A stretch of DNA of 64,000 nucleotides from Bactrocera neohumeralis (GCF_024586455.1 NW_026089623.1:11008204-11072203), one strand, 5' to 3'; numbered from the stretch's first letter, positions 1 through 9,308 are shown. The notes: generated from the letters alone by a model not told the origin. Numbers and translations: made by a program.

Positions 1-852
1 GTCTTTGTCTGTTTTACGACAAAAGCAGTGCACCTAGAGCTGTGTACGAATCTGACAAAGGAGGCTTTTCTCGCGGCATTCGCGCGCTTCGTCGGACGAC
101 GCGGCTTCCCATCAAAACTGATGAGCGATAATGGTAAGACCTTCATTGGAGCCCAAAGAGCCACTGAAAAGGAGTTTGTGGATTTTATCAAACAAGTCTC
201 ACCAGAGATTGTACAAAGGTATGCTCCCCAAGGTATTAACTGGCAATTTATCCCCCCAAGCGCTCCTCACATGGGTGGTTTATGGGAATCAGCAGTAAAG
301 AGCTTTAAATCCCACTTCAAAAAAGTAGCTGGAAACTACAAATTTAATTATGAACAGTTCACCACACTGTTAGTGAGAATTGAAGCCGTTCTCAATTCAC
401 GGCCACTCACAACCCTCTCGCAAGATCCCTCTGACTTCACAGCCCTAACACCAGGGCATTTTCTCAAAGGAGCACCCATTCTGGCCACACCTGAGCCAGG
501 CGTGGGGTCGCTATCCTTATTAAATCAATGGGAGAGAATAAAAATTCTCCATCACGATTTTAGCCGCCGATGGAAGGAAGAATATATATAGGACCTTCAT
601 AAAAGGTACAGGTGGAAGAGTCCAGAAAAGGCACCAAAGCTTGGAGATTGTGTCATCATCCATGATGAGTGTCTGCCCCCTACCGAATGGCGGCTTGGAC
701 GCATAGAGAACCTACACTACGGTTCTGACGGTCATGTGCAAGTTGTTGATCTCCGCACTCAAAGCGGTATGTTAACACGACCGCTCGTGAAACTATGTTT
801 TCTGCCATATAGTAACGAAATCGCATATAATGAGAAAACTGTCGATAATTAA
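1..852 (+). pseudogene. pol: BEL/Pao integrase and C-terminal domain, one in-frame stop
   Basis: The frame is open from the first base to a stop at 589-591 and then continues in the same frame to 852. The integrase core shows the second catalytic Asp in MSDNGKTF (codon 127-129) and the Glu in GLWESAVKSFK (codon 286-288); the first Asp lies upstream of the window. The stretch after the stop matches the BEL integrase C-terminal domain (DUF5641-like, with LGDCVIIHDE and PPTEWRLGRI). The enzyme would insert retrotransposon cDNA into the genome. A single nonsense codon separates the two domains, so this copy is probably inactive or very recently disabled. Confidence 0.85.
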
Positions 853-856
853 TAAT

Positions 857-970
857 AATCAAATAGTTAATCGATAATCCCGCAAACAAAATTAAAATCA
901 AATCGTTAATCGATAATCCCGCAAACAAAATTAAAATCAAATAAATAATCGATGAACCCGCAGATAAACC
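857..970 (+). repeat. 39-bp tandem repeat, about 2.8 units
   Basis: Three consecutive units start AATCAAAT at 857, 896 and 935. The first two are almost identical over 39 bp and share ATCGATAATCCCGCAAAC; the third decays after about 25 bp. The repeat lies directly after the integrase stop, so it belongs to the BEL 3' untranslated region. Confidence 0.8.
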
Positions 971-1089
971 CTAATCGAAACTACTAATGAATCTAACCGC
1001 AATGGTCGATCTACATGACGACCCATTCTTGCCACATACCGTGGCACAATCGCCATATAAATTGCATGCAGCACATTTGTAATTATTAT

Positions 1090-1104
1090 AACTTCTTTAT
1101 ACAG
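1090..1104 (+). promoter_or_regulatory. Candidate 3' splice site ahead of the zinc-knuckle ORF
   Basis: A pyrimidine-leaning stretch ends in CTTCTTTATACAG, six bases before ATG 1111. It fits a splice acceptor that would put the downstream ORF on a subgenomic RNA. This is inferred from sequence shape alone. Confidence 0.3.
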
Positions 1105-1110
1105 ATCAAT

Positions 1111-1709
1111 ATGGATGGGGATATGCCCAGCGTGCCAACGCCAACAGTGAGGTCCACCGTTACTGCGCCACGCCCTGGGGCAGCTTCAGCGCCACGAAGC
1201 CCAGCGGCAAGGCCTCCTGCAACCGCTCCTCGTAGTGGTACGCGACCGCTACCACCCCCTCAACACCAGCCGCGGAGCCTCCGCGCAATCGATGTCCCCT
1301 GTGTCGGCGCTCTCATCGGCTACAACATTGCAGCATTTTCCGTGGCATGCAGCCCTTACAACGCCAGAAGGTTGCTCTGGCTCACGGACACTGCCTGAAT
1401 TGTTTGGCGACGGCACACCACACACGGGAGTGTACGTCAGTCACCCTCTGCCAACTGTGCAACCGGGCACACCATACTATGCTGCATCGTGCCCCAAAAC
1501 GGGCCGTTATGCGCCAACGCTCCGCGGGCAGATCGCAGCAGACGAGTCGTCCGGGTCGGCAAAGGAGACTAATAGCCCCTTCTCCAACCATATCGAGGCG
1601 AAATGAGGTATCATCACGGCGTCGACAGCCTCGGTCGTCCTACCCCCGCTCCACTGGCCTCAGCAGTGTTGTTGCCACGCTGCAGCAACTACAGCGACTA
1701 CTAGGCTAA
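1111..1709 (+). pseudogene. Gag-nucleocapsid-like zinc-knuckle ORF located 3' of pol
   Basis: From ATG 1111 one frame encodes a Pro/Ala/Arg-rich segment. A second frame, open from 1236 to the stop at 1709, encodes a block matching the zinc-knuckle region of BEL gag: CPLCRRSHRLQHC, then HCLNCLATAHHTREC, then CQLCNRAHHTMLHR, followed by an Arg-rich tail and a final LQQLQRLLG. A frameshift or missed intron near 1230 separates the halves. Gag normally precedes pol, but here the knuckles follow integrase and precede the presumed LTR, so this may be an accessory RNA-binding protein. The alternative is a gag fragment from a neighbouring element. The knuckle identity is firm; its role is inferred. 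Confidence 0.6.
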
Positions 1710-1730
1710 TATTCGCCTAGGGGGACCGGG

Positions 1731-2510
1731 ATGGCTAGATGAGTTAGCGCCCCCCCTCTCAACACACGTCCCTGGACGATAACTCATGACATCAACACGA
1801 TCCACACATGAAGACCACACACGAATACATCACATATGAAGACAAAGCAAATGGCATGACAAAGCCACTCAGCAGCCCTTAAAAATATCAGCAGTAACGA
1901 GCAACGGCTTTTTTTTTTGCGATTCCCGTTCGTGGCGACAAGACATTTTTTTCTCCCGCGGTCTACAAGTGTGAAGCGAGTGACGACAGCAACGTTTTTT
2001 ATACAAGTGAGCGTTTTTAAAATAAAACCGCATACAAGTGTTTTCCAATATTTCAACTAAAAGTGCATAAAGGTGTCTTCAGATTTCCAAGCACAAGTGC
2101 ATAAAAGTGTTTTCCAATATTTCAACTAAAAGCGCATAAAGGTGTCTTCGGATTTGCAACTATAAGTGCACAAAAGTGTTCTCCAATATTCTTCAAATAA
2201 AACCACATAAAAGTGTTTTCCAATATTTCTAATAAAACTGCATAAAAGTGTTTTCCAATATTTCTAATAAAACCGCATAAAAGTGTTTTCAAATTTTCAA
2301 ATATATACGTTCAAAAGTGGTTGCTGCTAAATTCTCATTTTCACATACATACATTCAAAGTGGTTGCTGCTAAATTCTCATTTTCATATACATACGTTCA
2401 AAGTGCGTGCTGATAATTTCCTAAATCCATATATACGTTCGAAAGTGTTTGCTGATCAGTTCCTAAATACATACATACGTGCACAAGTGGCTTACAAACC
2501 ACCCACAACT
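1731..2510 (+). repeat. Candidate BEL LTR/leader, non-coding
   Basis: No coding frame of note. It starts with TGGCTAGATGAG just after a purine-rich tract and holds a TTAAAAATA motif near 1879 that could be core promoter sequence. It continues into tandem leader-like repeats and two near-repeats of a GTGGTTGCTGCTAAATTC motif (near 2318 and 2359). LTR status cannot be proved without the partner LTR. Confidence 0.4.
2029..2300 (+). repeat. Degenerate tandem repeats with AAGTGTTTTCCAATATTTC
   Basis: Units of about 40-75 bp repeat the core CATAAAAGTGTTTTCCAAT, with variants such as GGTGTCTTCGGATTT between them. At least five cores are visible. They resemble the iterated leader of an LTR retrotransposon. 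Confidence 0.7.
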
Positions 2511-3080
2511 GGTGGTTACTAACGGAAGTCAAAGGTGTCGGAATAATTGGACGTCTGGAAGAGGCTACAAAAGCAAGTGAGGTAAGCAACAACAAATGGA
2601 CAGGTCCAAATCTGCGCTAGCTGCAGCAAATGCAAGGCAGCCTAGTGTTTAACACTGCAAATCGAGGAATTACCATTTGAACGCCTGCGCTCCTTTTAAG
2701 GCGCTTCCGGTGCAACCGAGGTTCGAGTTTGTCAAATCGGTGGCCTTATGCATAATTTGCTTGCGTAAGGGGCATACTCACAGGAAACAACAGTAATTTT
2801 AGTGAGGACCAGTTGTGGAAAATATCTGCCTCCGAGAGCGTTGCTGGACTCAGGCTTCCAGGTTAACTTTATGAAGAAGGACTTAGCTCAGAAGTTGCGT
2901 ATTCGACGTCAGCACAAAACATTAAGCGTAATAGGAATAGGCAATTCCAATACAAAAGTGGGGCAAAACTAAGTGCGTTTATTAAATCGCAGTTAAAAAA
3001 TTATGAATTTTCGCGGAATTTTGGATAATGCGATGTATTTCGACTAATCATCCAGACATCACATAAGTCAATGTTAGTGG
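2511..3080 (+). repeat. Left copy of a gap-flanking duplication (BEL gag/protease)
   Basis: Positions 2511-2580 repeat at 3181-3250 and 2582-3080 repeats at about 3571-4068. The two copies are almost identical; one visible difference is GGGG versus GGG near 2769/3750. This copy lacks a 319-bp block present at 3251-3569 and runs straight into the N gap. It encodes degraded BEL gag and protease. Confidence 0.85.
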
Positions 3081-3180
3081 NNNNNNNNNNNNNNNNNNNN
3101 NNNNNNNNNNNNNNNNNNNNNNNNNNNNNNNNNNNNNNNNNNNNNNNNNNNNNNNNNNNNNNNNNNNNNNNNNNNNNNNN
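3081..3180. other. Assembly gap (100 N)
   Basis: Exactly 100 N, the usual placeholder for a gap of unknown size. Both sides carry the same sequence, so the join may hide an allelic or repeat-collapsed structure. Confidence 0.99.
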
Positions 3181-4068
3181 GGTGGTTACTAACGGAAGTC
3201 AAAGGTGTCGGAATAATTGGACGTCTGGAAGAGGCTACAAAAGCAAGTGAGTAAACACAATATCTAAACTTTTTGTGCTGCCAACCAATCCATGGCCATC
3301 CGCATCTTCATTGGGTTCAATGATTGACGATCTGTCAGCGGTAATGAAAAACAAATACCAAACGCAATAATTATACATATAGCGATGACAAAGATTGACT
3401 CTGCCACCCGATCCAAATGAAAAAAAAAGAAAAGAATGAATTACGGGTATAACAAACTACCACCGTGGAAGGACTGTGAACTCATCCTAAATAGCAGATA
3501 CCAGCACCTATCAGCGGTAGGAGCAGCACATTCAGGGCGAAGAACATACCAATATCCAGTGCGAGTCATGGTAAGCAACAACAAATGGACAGGTCCAAAT
3601 CTGCGCTAGCTGCAGCAAATGCAAGGCAGCCTAGTGTTTAACACTGCAAATCGAGGAATTACCATTTGAACGCCTGCGCTCCTTTTAAGGCGCTTCCGGT
3701 GCAACCGAGGTTCGAGTTTGTCAAATCGGTGGCCTTATGCATAATTTGCTTGCGTAAGGGCATACTCACAGGAAACAACAGTAATTTTAGTGAGGACCAG
3801 TTGTGGAAAATATCTGCCTCCGAGAGCGTTGCTGGACTCAGGCTTCCAGGTTAACTTTATGAAGAAGGACTTAGCTCAGAAGTTGCGTATTCGACGTCAG
3901 CACAAAACATTAAGCGTAATAGGAATAGGCAATTCCAATACAAAAGTGGGGCAAAACTAAGTGCGTTTATTAAATCGCAGTTAAAAAATTATGAATTTTC
4001 GCGGAATTTTGGATAATGCGATGTATTTCGACTAATCATCCAGACATCACATAAGTCAATGTTAGTGG
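3181..4068 (+). repeat. Right copy of the gap-flanking duplication
   Basis: Repeats 2511-3080 and includes the additional 319 bp. It leads without a break into BEL copy A, so it is the copy in natural context. Confidence 0.85.
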
Positions 4069-4075
4069 ATGGAAA
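3462..4075 (+). pseudogene. BEL copy A, gag and protease remnant
   Basis: Broken frames show gag pieces shared with BEL copy B: a stretch like LPxWKDCExxLNxRYQHLSA at 3462-3530, then FEFVKSVALCIICLRKG at about 3713-3760. The retropepsin follows at about 3827 with DSGFQVNF. BEL protease normally has DSGSQ, so Ser is replaced by Phe next to the active-site triplet. The protease frame is then lost by a one-base deletion near 3950 and further stops. In an active element this protease would process Gag-Pol. Confidence 0.7.
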
Positions 4076-5351
4076 ATTCCGCACAATATGGAATTGGCGG
4101 ATCCAAAATTTTAGAAATCTAAAAAAGTTTATATTCTATTGGGTGCAGAAAAAATTTTCCATTTTTTCGCTGTTGGCTAAATTAAAAATGGCCCTATCCA
4201 AGCAACACTTCAGAAAACTCTTTTAGGATGGTTTGTATCTGGCAAATACGTTGACTTGACTTCAGTTCTCCTCACAAATTACATAGCGCATTATGCCCAG
4301 CTGATGAAGACTTAACGTCAATAGATTCAATAGTCCAAAAATGTAGGGCTCTAGAAGAATTACCTTCAGATTCAAATAACACTAAATTCACACAAGAGCA
4401 ACAAGAGTCTGAAACATATTTCGAAAATACAACTCAAGTATTACTCTTATGAAACCGCAGTTCGGTTCGTTTTCAGGCCCTGGAGAGAACATTAAAAGAT
4501 CCAGAACCTCGTAAAATATATCTGGACTTTATGAATGAATATAGAGCACTGGGTCACATGAGCCCGATGAACAATAAGATCCCGAGTGAGCCACACTACT
4601 TCATTCCGCAACAATGCGTTATAAGGCACGAGAGCACAACAAACAAATTACGTCTTGTCTTTGATGCTTCGAGTCAATCTTCATGTCAAATAGGGTTCAA
4701 TGATCTTTTAATGGTGGCTCCAACAATCCAAGAGTTATACCCAACTCTTCTTCGTTATCGCTTACATAAGCATGCACTAACAGCGTACATTACAAAAATA
4801 TATCGCCAAATAACTAAGCACGAAGAAGACAGAAATTGTCAACTTATTGTGTGGAGAGAGAATCCTTCAGAGCAAATACAAATATTTCGGCACCGTAACT
4901 TACGGCACTGTGCCTGCTTCATTTCTCGCAACACGGTGTTTGCAAATGCTCAGTGATGTCAATACTATTAAATATCTAATCGGTTCAATGGTCATTAAAA
5001 GAGACTTTTATGTTGATGACTTATTAACAGGATCCGAAAATTTCGAGTCTCTAGATTTTTGAAGAAGTGAGGTAATTAAAATAATAAACTCGGCCGGATT
5101 CAACTAAACGAAATGGTTTTCGAACCACCCTAAATTTTTCGACAGTAATTGCATTGAAAAGTTATTAAGCTTCAATGACGAAAATTACACTAAAACGTTA
5201 AGAATCCAGTGGTTGTCGAAAGGGGATTTGTTTTAATTTGTTTTAGATGACAATTTTAATTTTCTTAGAGCTACTAAAGGAAACATATTGATAGTTTCTG
5301 CACGCCTTTTCGATCCTCTTGGATTATTAGCCCCACTAGTTACCAAAGCAC
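4076..5351 (+). pseudogene. pol: BEL copy A, reverse transcriptase remnant truncated by a LINE
   Basis: The 4531-4956 frame contains BEL RT sequence (IPSEPHYFIPQQCVIRHEST, LVFDASSQS). The palm motif YVDDLLTG lies in another frame near 5010. The text ends at GLLAPLVTKA near 5350, where the same protein in copy B continues (25380). An RTE-type LINE begins at that point. At least three frameshifts break the gene. Colinear similarity to 24100-25380 shows that A and B are the same family. Confidence 0.75.
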
Positions 5352-6886
5352 TCCGGTGAATGAACGTTTAGCCACAATCCGCATCAAAGCGATGTTCTTC
5401 AACATAGCGCTTATTTGCGCTCACGCCCCGACGGAAGAGAAGGACGATGTGACCAAAGATGCATTCTATGAGCGCTTGGAGCGCGCTTATGAGAGCTGCC
5501 CCCGCCACGATGTCGAAATCGTGCTTGGCGACTTTAACGCCAGGGTGAGCAAAGAAGGTATCTTTGGCACTACGGTCGGTAAATTCAGCCTCCACGACGA
5601 AACATCCCCAAATGGGTTGAGGTTGATCGACTTCGCCGGGGCCCGAAATATGGTTATCTGTGGTACTAGATTCCAGCACAAGAAGATACATCAAGCTACC
5701 TGGTTGTCTCCGGATCGAAAAGCCACCAACCAGATCGATCATGTTGTGATAGACGGAAGACACGTCTCCAGTGTTCTAGACGTGCGTACGCTCCGAGGTC
5801 CTAACATCGACACGGTCCACTATCTTGTTGCAGCCAAGATTCGCACCCGCCTCTGTGAAGCAAAAAACGCACACCAACAAACACAAGGAAGGTTCGACGT
5901 CGAAAAGCTGCAATCACAACAGACAGCCGAATGATTTTCTATTCGGCTTGCACTCCTGCTCTTTGAGAACACTCGTCAACAACTCGGTATAAGGGAACTG
6001 TGGGACGGCATTTCAAACTCCTTACGTACAGCTGCAACCGAAACGATTGGTTTTCGGAAAGTGCAAAAGAACAGCTGGTACGACGAGAAGTGCCGTGCCG
6101 CAGCGGAGAGAAAACAGACTGCCTACCTAGCAACATGCATCAGCTTCTTTGTAAAATATGGTCGGACGAAAGCATGCCAAACGATTGGAATTTAAGTGTG
6201 CTATGCCCAATCCACAAACAGGAGACCCCACAATCTGCGCCAACTACCGTGGGATAAGCCTCCTCAACATCGCATATAAGGTTCTATCGAGCGTATTGTG
6301 TGAAAGATTAAAGCCCACCGTCAACAAACTGATTGGACCTTATCAGTGTGGCTTAAGACCTGGCAAATCAACAACCGACCAGATATTCACCATGCGCCAA
6401 ATCTTGGAAAAGACCCGAGAAAGGAGAATCGACACATACCAACTCTTCGTCGATTTCAAAGCTGCTTTCGACAGCACGAAAAGGAGCTGCCTTTATGTCG
6501 CGATGTCTGAATTTGGTATCTCCGCAAAACTAATACGGCTGTGTAAACTGACGTTGAGGAACACGAAAAGCTCCGTCAAGATCGGGAAGGATCTCTCCGA
6601 GCCGTTCGATACCAAACGAGGTTTCAGACAAGGCGACTCCCTATCATGCGACTTCTTCAACCTGCTGCTGGAGAAAATAATTCGAGCTGCAGAACTAAAT
6701 AGAGAAGGTACCATCTTCTTTAAGAGTGTACCCGCCGGGGGAAGCAGAGGAAGAGGAAGACCTCCACTCCGTTGGAAGGACCAAGTGGAGAAGGACGTGG
6801 CTTCGCTTGGAATATCCAATTGGCGCCACGTAGCGAAAAGAAGAAACGACTGGCGCGCTGTTGTTAACCCGCCTATAATCGCGTAA
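5352..6886 (+). pseudogene. RTE-like LINE ORF (endonuclease and partial RT), copy 1
   Basis: The endonuclease part (5356-5931) has LGDFNARV and TNQIDHVVIDGRH, typical of apurinic-like LINE endonucleases that nick target DNA. A TGA stop follows at 5932-5934, at the same place as in copies 3 and 4. The RT part (6158-6720) keeps ANYRGISLLNIAYKVLSS, GPYQCGLRPGKSTTDQ, VDFKAAFDS and FRQGDSLSCDF. The deletion then removes the YADD catalytic motif and joins directly to the C-terminal AGGSRGRGRPPLRWK block. No active enzyme is possible. Confidence 0.8.
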
Positions 6887-6907
6887 GCGGTGTCTACGCC
6901 AATTAGT
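5352..6907 (+). mobile_element. RTE-like non-LTR retrotransposon, copy 1 (internally deleted)
   Basis: 5'-truncated copy of the LINE family seen in five places here. Compared with copy 3 it lacks two internal blocks: one after 6134 (matching 15181-15664) and one at about 6724 (matching 16261-16910). It keeps the shared 3' end GCGGTGTCTACGCCAATTA. RTE-like is proposed because of the CFDP2-like endonuclease and the C-terminal RWLDHVVRMD and GRGRPPLRWKDQVEKD motifs. Exact clade is uncertain. Confidence 0.8.
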
Positions 6908-8181
6908 ACTCACGCATTTCAGCCTCTTTTTTTTCTGTCTCCAAATGCGTCTCGCTTCCCTTTTCAACTCTCGGTATCTATCCCATCCCGCAGGTGTTGT
7001 GGTCGATCGTAACGTTGCGAGGTAAGCAGTCTGTTTTCTCTCCGCTGCGACCCGGCATTCCTCGTCGTACCAGCTGTTCTTTTGCACTTTCCGAAAACCA
7101 ATGGTTTCGGTTGCAGCTGTACCTAAGGAATTTGAAATGCCGTCCCACAGTTCCCTTATACCGAGTTGTTGACGAGTGCTCTCAGAGAGCAGGAGTGCAA
7201 GCCGAGTAGCAAATCGTTCGGCTGTCTGTTGCGATTGCAGCTTCTCGACGTCTAACCTTCTTTGTGTTTGTTGACGTGCGCTTTTTGCTGCATAGAGGCG
7301 GGTGCGAATCTTGGCTGCAACAAGATAGTAATCCGAGTCGATGTTAGGACCTCGGAGCGCGCGCACATCTAAAACACTGGAGACGTGTCTTCCGTCAATC
7401 ATCTGGTTGGTAGTTTTTCGATCCGGAGACAGCCAGGTGGATTGATGAATCTTCTTATGCTGGAATCTAGTACCACAGATAACCATATTTCGCAGTGTAT
7501 GACGTGTCTTCCGTCTATCACAACATGATCGATCTGGATGGTAGTTTTTCGATCCGGAGACAGCCAGGTAGCTTCATAAATTTTTCCATGCTAAATTGAA
7601 GTATTACAGATAACCATATTTCGGGCTCCGGCGAAGTCCTTTAGCCGCAACCCATTTGGGGATATTTCCTCGTGCAGTCTGAATTTACCAACTGTTGTGC
7701 CAAAGATACCTTCCTTGCCCACCCTGGCGTTAAAGTCGCCAAGCACCATTTTGAAATCGTGGCGGGGGCAGCTCTCATAAGCGCGCTCCAAGCGCTCATA
7801 GAAGGTATCTTTGGTCCTTCTCTTCCGTCGGGGCGTGGGCGCAAATCAGCGATATGTTGAAGAACCTCGCTTTGATGCGGATTGTGGCTAGACGTTCCCC
7901 GGAGTGACCACACCAAACTTGCGCTCCTTTATATGGCCACTACAGTAAATGTCACAAGGATCTACTCGTCTCTGTCCTTGTCCCGTCCATCGCATTTCTT
8001 GGACAGCGGTGATGTCAGCCTTTATTTTTGCGAGGACATCAACCAGCTGTGCAGCGGCATCTTCCCAATTAAGGGTCCGAACATTCCAGGTGTATGCCCA
8101 CAAATCGTAGTTCTTATTTCGTTTGCCATGGTCGTCATCAAAAGCGGGGTCTCTCATCCGAGGCTGTTTTTTCTTTTTCAT
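6908..8181 (-). pseudogene. RTE-like LINE endonuclease ORF, copy 2
   Basis: Begins at ATG 8181 with KKKKQPRMRDP, then AYTWNVRTLNWE, ADITAVQEMRWTGQGQ and LGDFNARVG. A deletion of about 60 bp near 7890 breaks the frame. At the site where copies 1, 3 and 4 have TGA, this copy has an Arg codon (TAERFATRLALLLSE), so the linker is readable from endonuclease towards RT. The ORF stops where the copy is truncated. It is the best witness of the unbroken linker in this window. Confidence 0.75.
7384..7623 (-). repeat. Imperfect tandem duplication inside LINE copy 2
   Basis: The segment with TTTTTCGATCCGGAGACAGC and AGATAACCATATTTCG occurs twice, at about 7384-7491 and 7501-7623, with different small gaps in each. 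It duplicates the same part of the endonuclease, as if two diverged LINE copies had been joined there. Confidence 0.7.
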
Positions 8182-8349
8182 TGGTACTGATTTTTACGTG
8201 GCGGGTCCCAAACCCAGCGCACAACCCTATGTAGGGTATGTTTCGCCTTCGAACGGATGTTCTTAGGCTACCCAGAGGATACTTGGTCAAAGACCGGAAG
8301 TAGTGAGCTGCTTGAGCCATGTGTAAAAGAATCATTTCTGGCCACTCCC

Positions 8350-8720
8350 GGTCAAAGTGGGAAGAACAGCTGGATTGCGACAAGCTACCATTGTGGAAGG
8401 ATTGTGAAGCTACCTTAAATAGGCGGTACCAGCACCTATCAGCTGAAGGCGAATCATCTTCGAGGACGAGACCCATAGCAGCAGCCAGCACGAACCACGT
8501 GAAGCAGCCTCACATGAATGGAACGAAGTCCGCTTTAGTTGCAGCGAATACAAAGCAGCCGACATGCCAGCAGTGTAAATCGAAGGACAACTATTTAACA
8601 GCTTGCCCCACTTTTAAAACTATTTCTACTCAACAGAAATTTGAGTTTGTCAAATCGGTGCCCTTATGCATAAATTGGTTACGTAAGGGATCCAAATGCA
8701 GAGCGGATCGATGTCGCGTG
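8350..8720 (+). pseudogene. gag: BEL copy B gag, 5' fragment
   Basis: One open frame encodes SKWEEQLDCDKLPLWKDCEA, RRYQHLSAEGE and a zinc-knuckle start CQQCKSKDNYLTAC followed by FEFVKSVPLCINWLRKGSKC. It ends at the provirus LTR. The gag N-terminus is missing because inverted LINE copy 2 abuts at 8350. Together with 23697 onward it forms the original gag-pol reading direction. Confidence 0.75.
8717..8720 (+). repeat. Target-site duplication CGTG, left
   Basis: CGTG immediately before the 5' LTR (AGTTACG...) is repeated at 23693-23696 immediately after the 3' LTR (...TTTACT). A 4-bp duplication of YRYR type is typical of gypsy/errantivirus integration. Confidence 0.9.
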
Positions 8721-9089
8721 AGTTACGTCAGAGACTCCACCCATTGTATCAGTACAATCCACTGCAAGCTATTTTAAATACGAAATTTGATATTCCGTTC
8801 AATTAGCTTCTTTAATGTATAAAATGATTATTAAGCAATATATCGCAAAACGACCACAGTAGTTGTTAATTTTTATTTACATTTGCTTTGTCGCAACTTT
8901 GTCGAAATTGATATCGCATTCTATTGCTTATTGTTCTTTGCCACAACAATGTTACAAATCAACATATCTTGTAACATTGTTGTTGCCATTATTTTATTGA
9001 TTACAAACAAATTAAAAGTGGTTGAACTCCGAAATTATTTTGATGTTTACGTTAAAATTTATGAATGAGTGAGCTAAGCAAAATCTTTG

Positions 9090-9097
9090 TATAAAAG
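9090..9097 (+). promoter_or_regulatory. TATA box of the 5' LTR
   Basis: TATAAAAG, present in both LTRs (also 23613-23620). It lies about 37 bp upstream of the AATAAA signal, which places the start site and a short R region between them. Confidence 0.6.
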
Positions 9098-9126
9098 CCA
9101 TGTATTTCAATTTTATATTATTATTC

Positions 9127-9132
9127 AATAAA
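9127..9132 (+). promoter_or_regulatory. Polyadenylation signal AATAAA in the LTR
   Basis: AATAAA near the 3' side of the LTR, repeated at 23650-23655 in the 3' LTR, where it would act. Confidence 0.55.
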
Positions 9133-9168
9133 GTAATAATCAAGAAACCATAACTCAAGTTTCTTTAC

Positions 9169-9182
9169 TGGCGCAGTCGGTC
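9169..9182 (+). promoter_or_regulatory. Primer binding site
   Basis: TGGCGCAGTCGGTC follows the LTR, sharing its first T with the LTR end. The TGGCGCAGTCGGT form is the tRNA-Ser type known from the 17.6/297 gypsy group. It would prime minus-strand DNA synthesis. Confidence 0.7.
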
Positions 9183-9263
9183 GCGAAATAATTCTTAAGA
9201 ATTATTGAAATCGAATCGTTTATCATTTTTTTAAAAAAGTGATATTTCAAACAAAAACTCAAT

Positions 9264-9308
9264 TAGGGATTTCACAAGACGTACTATTTGTCGTATTTGG
9301 TCTATTGC
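9264..9308 (+). repeat. Harbinger left terminal inverted repeat
   Basis: Pairs with 13132-13176. Weaker inverted similarity continues inward to about 9340. Confidence 0.9.

Larger units (their letters stand above)
1..2510 (+). mobile_element. BEL/Pao LTR retrotransposon, 3' portion (copy D)
   Basis: The window opens inside a BEL/Pao pol gene. In order there follow the integrase core and C-terminal domain, a short tandem repeat, a zinc-knuckle ORF downstream of pol, a purine-rich tract (AGGGGGACCGGGATGG near 1718) and a long non-coding stretch that behaves like an LTR plus leader. The 5' half lies outside the window. The right limit is set where the gap-associated duplication begins and is approximate. 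The purine tract as PPT and the following TG as LTR start are inferences; no second LTR is available to prove them. Confidence 0.7.
6908..8349 (-). mobile_element. RTE-like LINE copy 2, inverted and lacking its 3' half
   Basis: Reverse-complement match to copy 4 from its 5' UTR (8349) to just past the EN-RT linker (6908). LINEs normally lose the 5' end, yet this copy has the 5' end and lacks the 3' half. It abuts the 3' end of copy 1 directly, so a rearrangement rather than simple insertion made this junction. Its 5' end adjoins BEL gag at 8350. Confidence 0.8.
8721..9169 (+). repeat. 5' LTR of the errantivirus
   Basis: 449 bp, starts AGTTACG and ends TTTACT, matching 23244-23692 with about six substitutions (three clustered near 9149-9151). 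The U3 contains no coding gene; a 61-codon open frame in both LTRs is taken as chance. Confidence 0.95.

Noticed and set aside
857..970. CRISPR-like array
   Set aside because: Units are contiguous, without unique spacers; simple tandem repeat in eukaryotic DNA. No CRISPR array exists in the window.
3251..3569. 319-bp block missing from the left gap copy, considered as a retained intron
   Set aside because: Its ends do not fit GT-AG, and it contains gag-coding text (about 3462-3560). A deletion or assembly effect is simpler.
5932..5934. Selenocysteine or programmed readthrough at the shared LINE TGA
   Set aside because: No structure or motif supports it; copy 2 has an ordinary Arg codon there. 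Kept only as an alternative in the finding.
8883..9068. 61-codon hydrophobic frame inside the 5' LTR, repeated in the 3' LTR
   Set aside because: Conserved only because the LTRs are copies of each other; it starts without good context and overlaps U3. No family resemblance.
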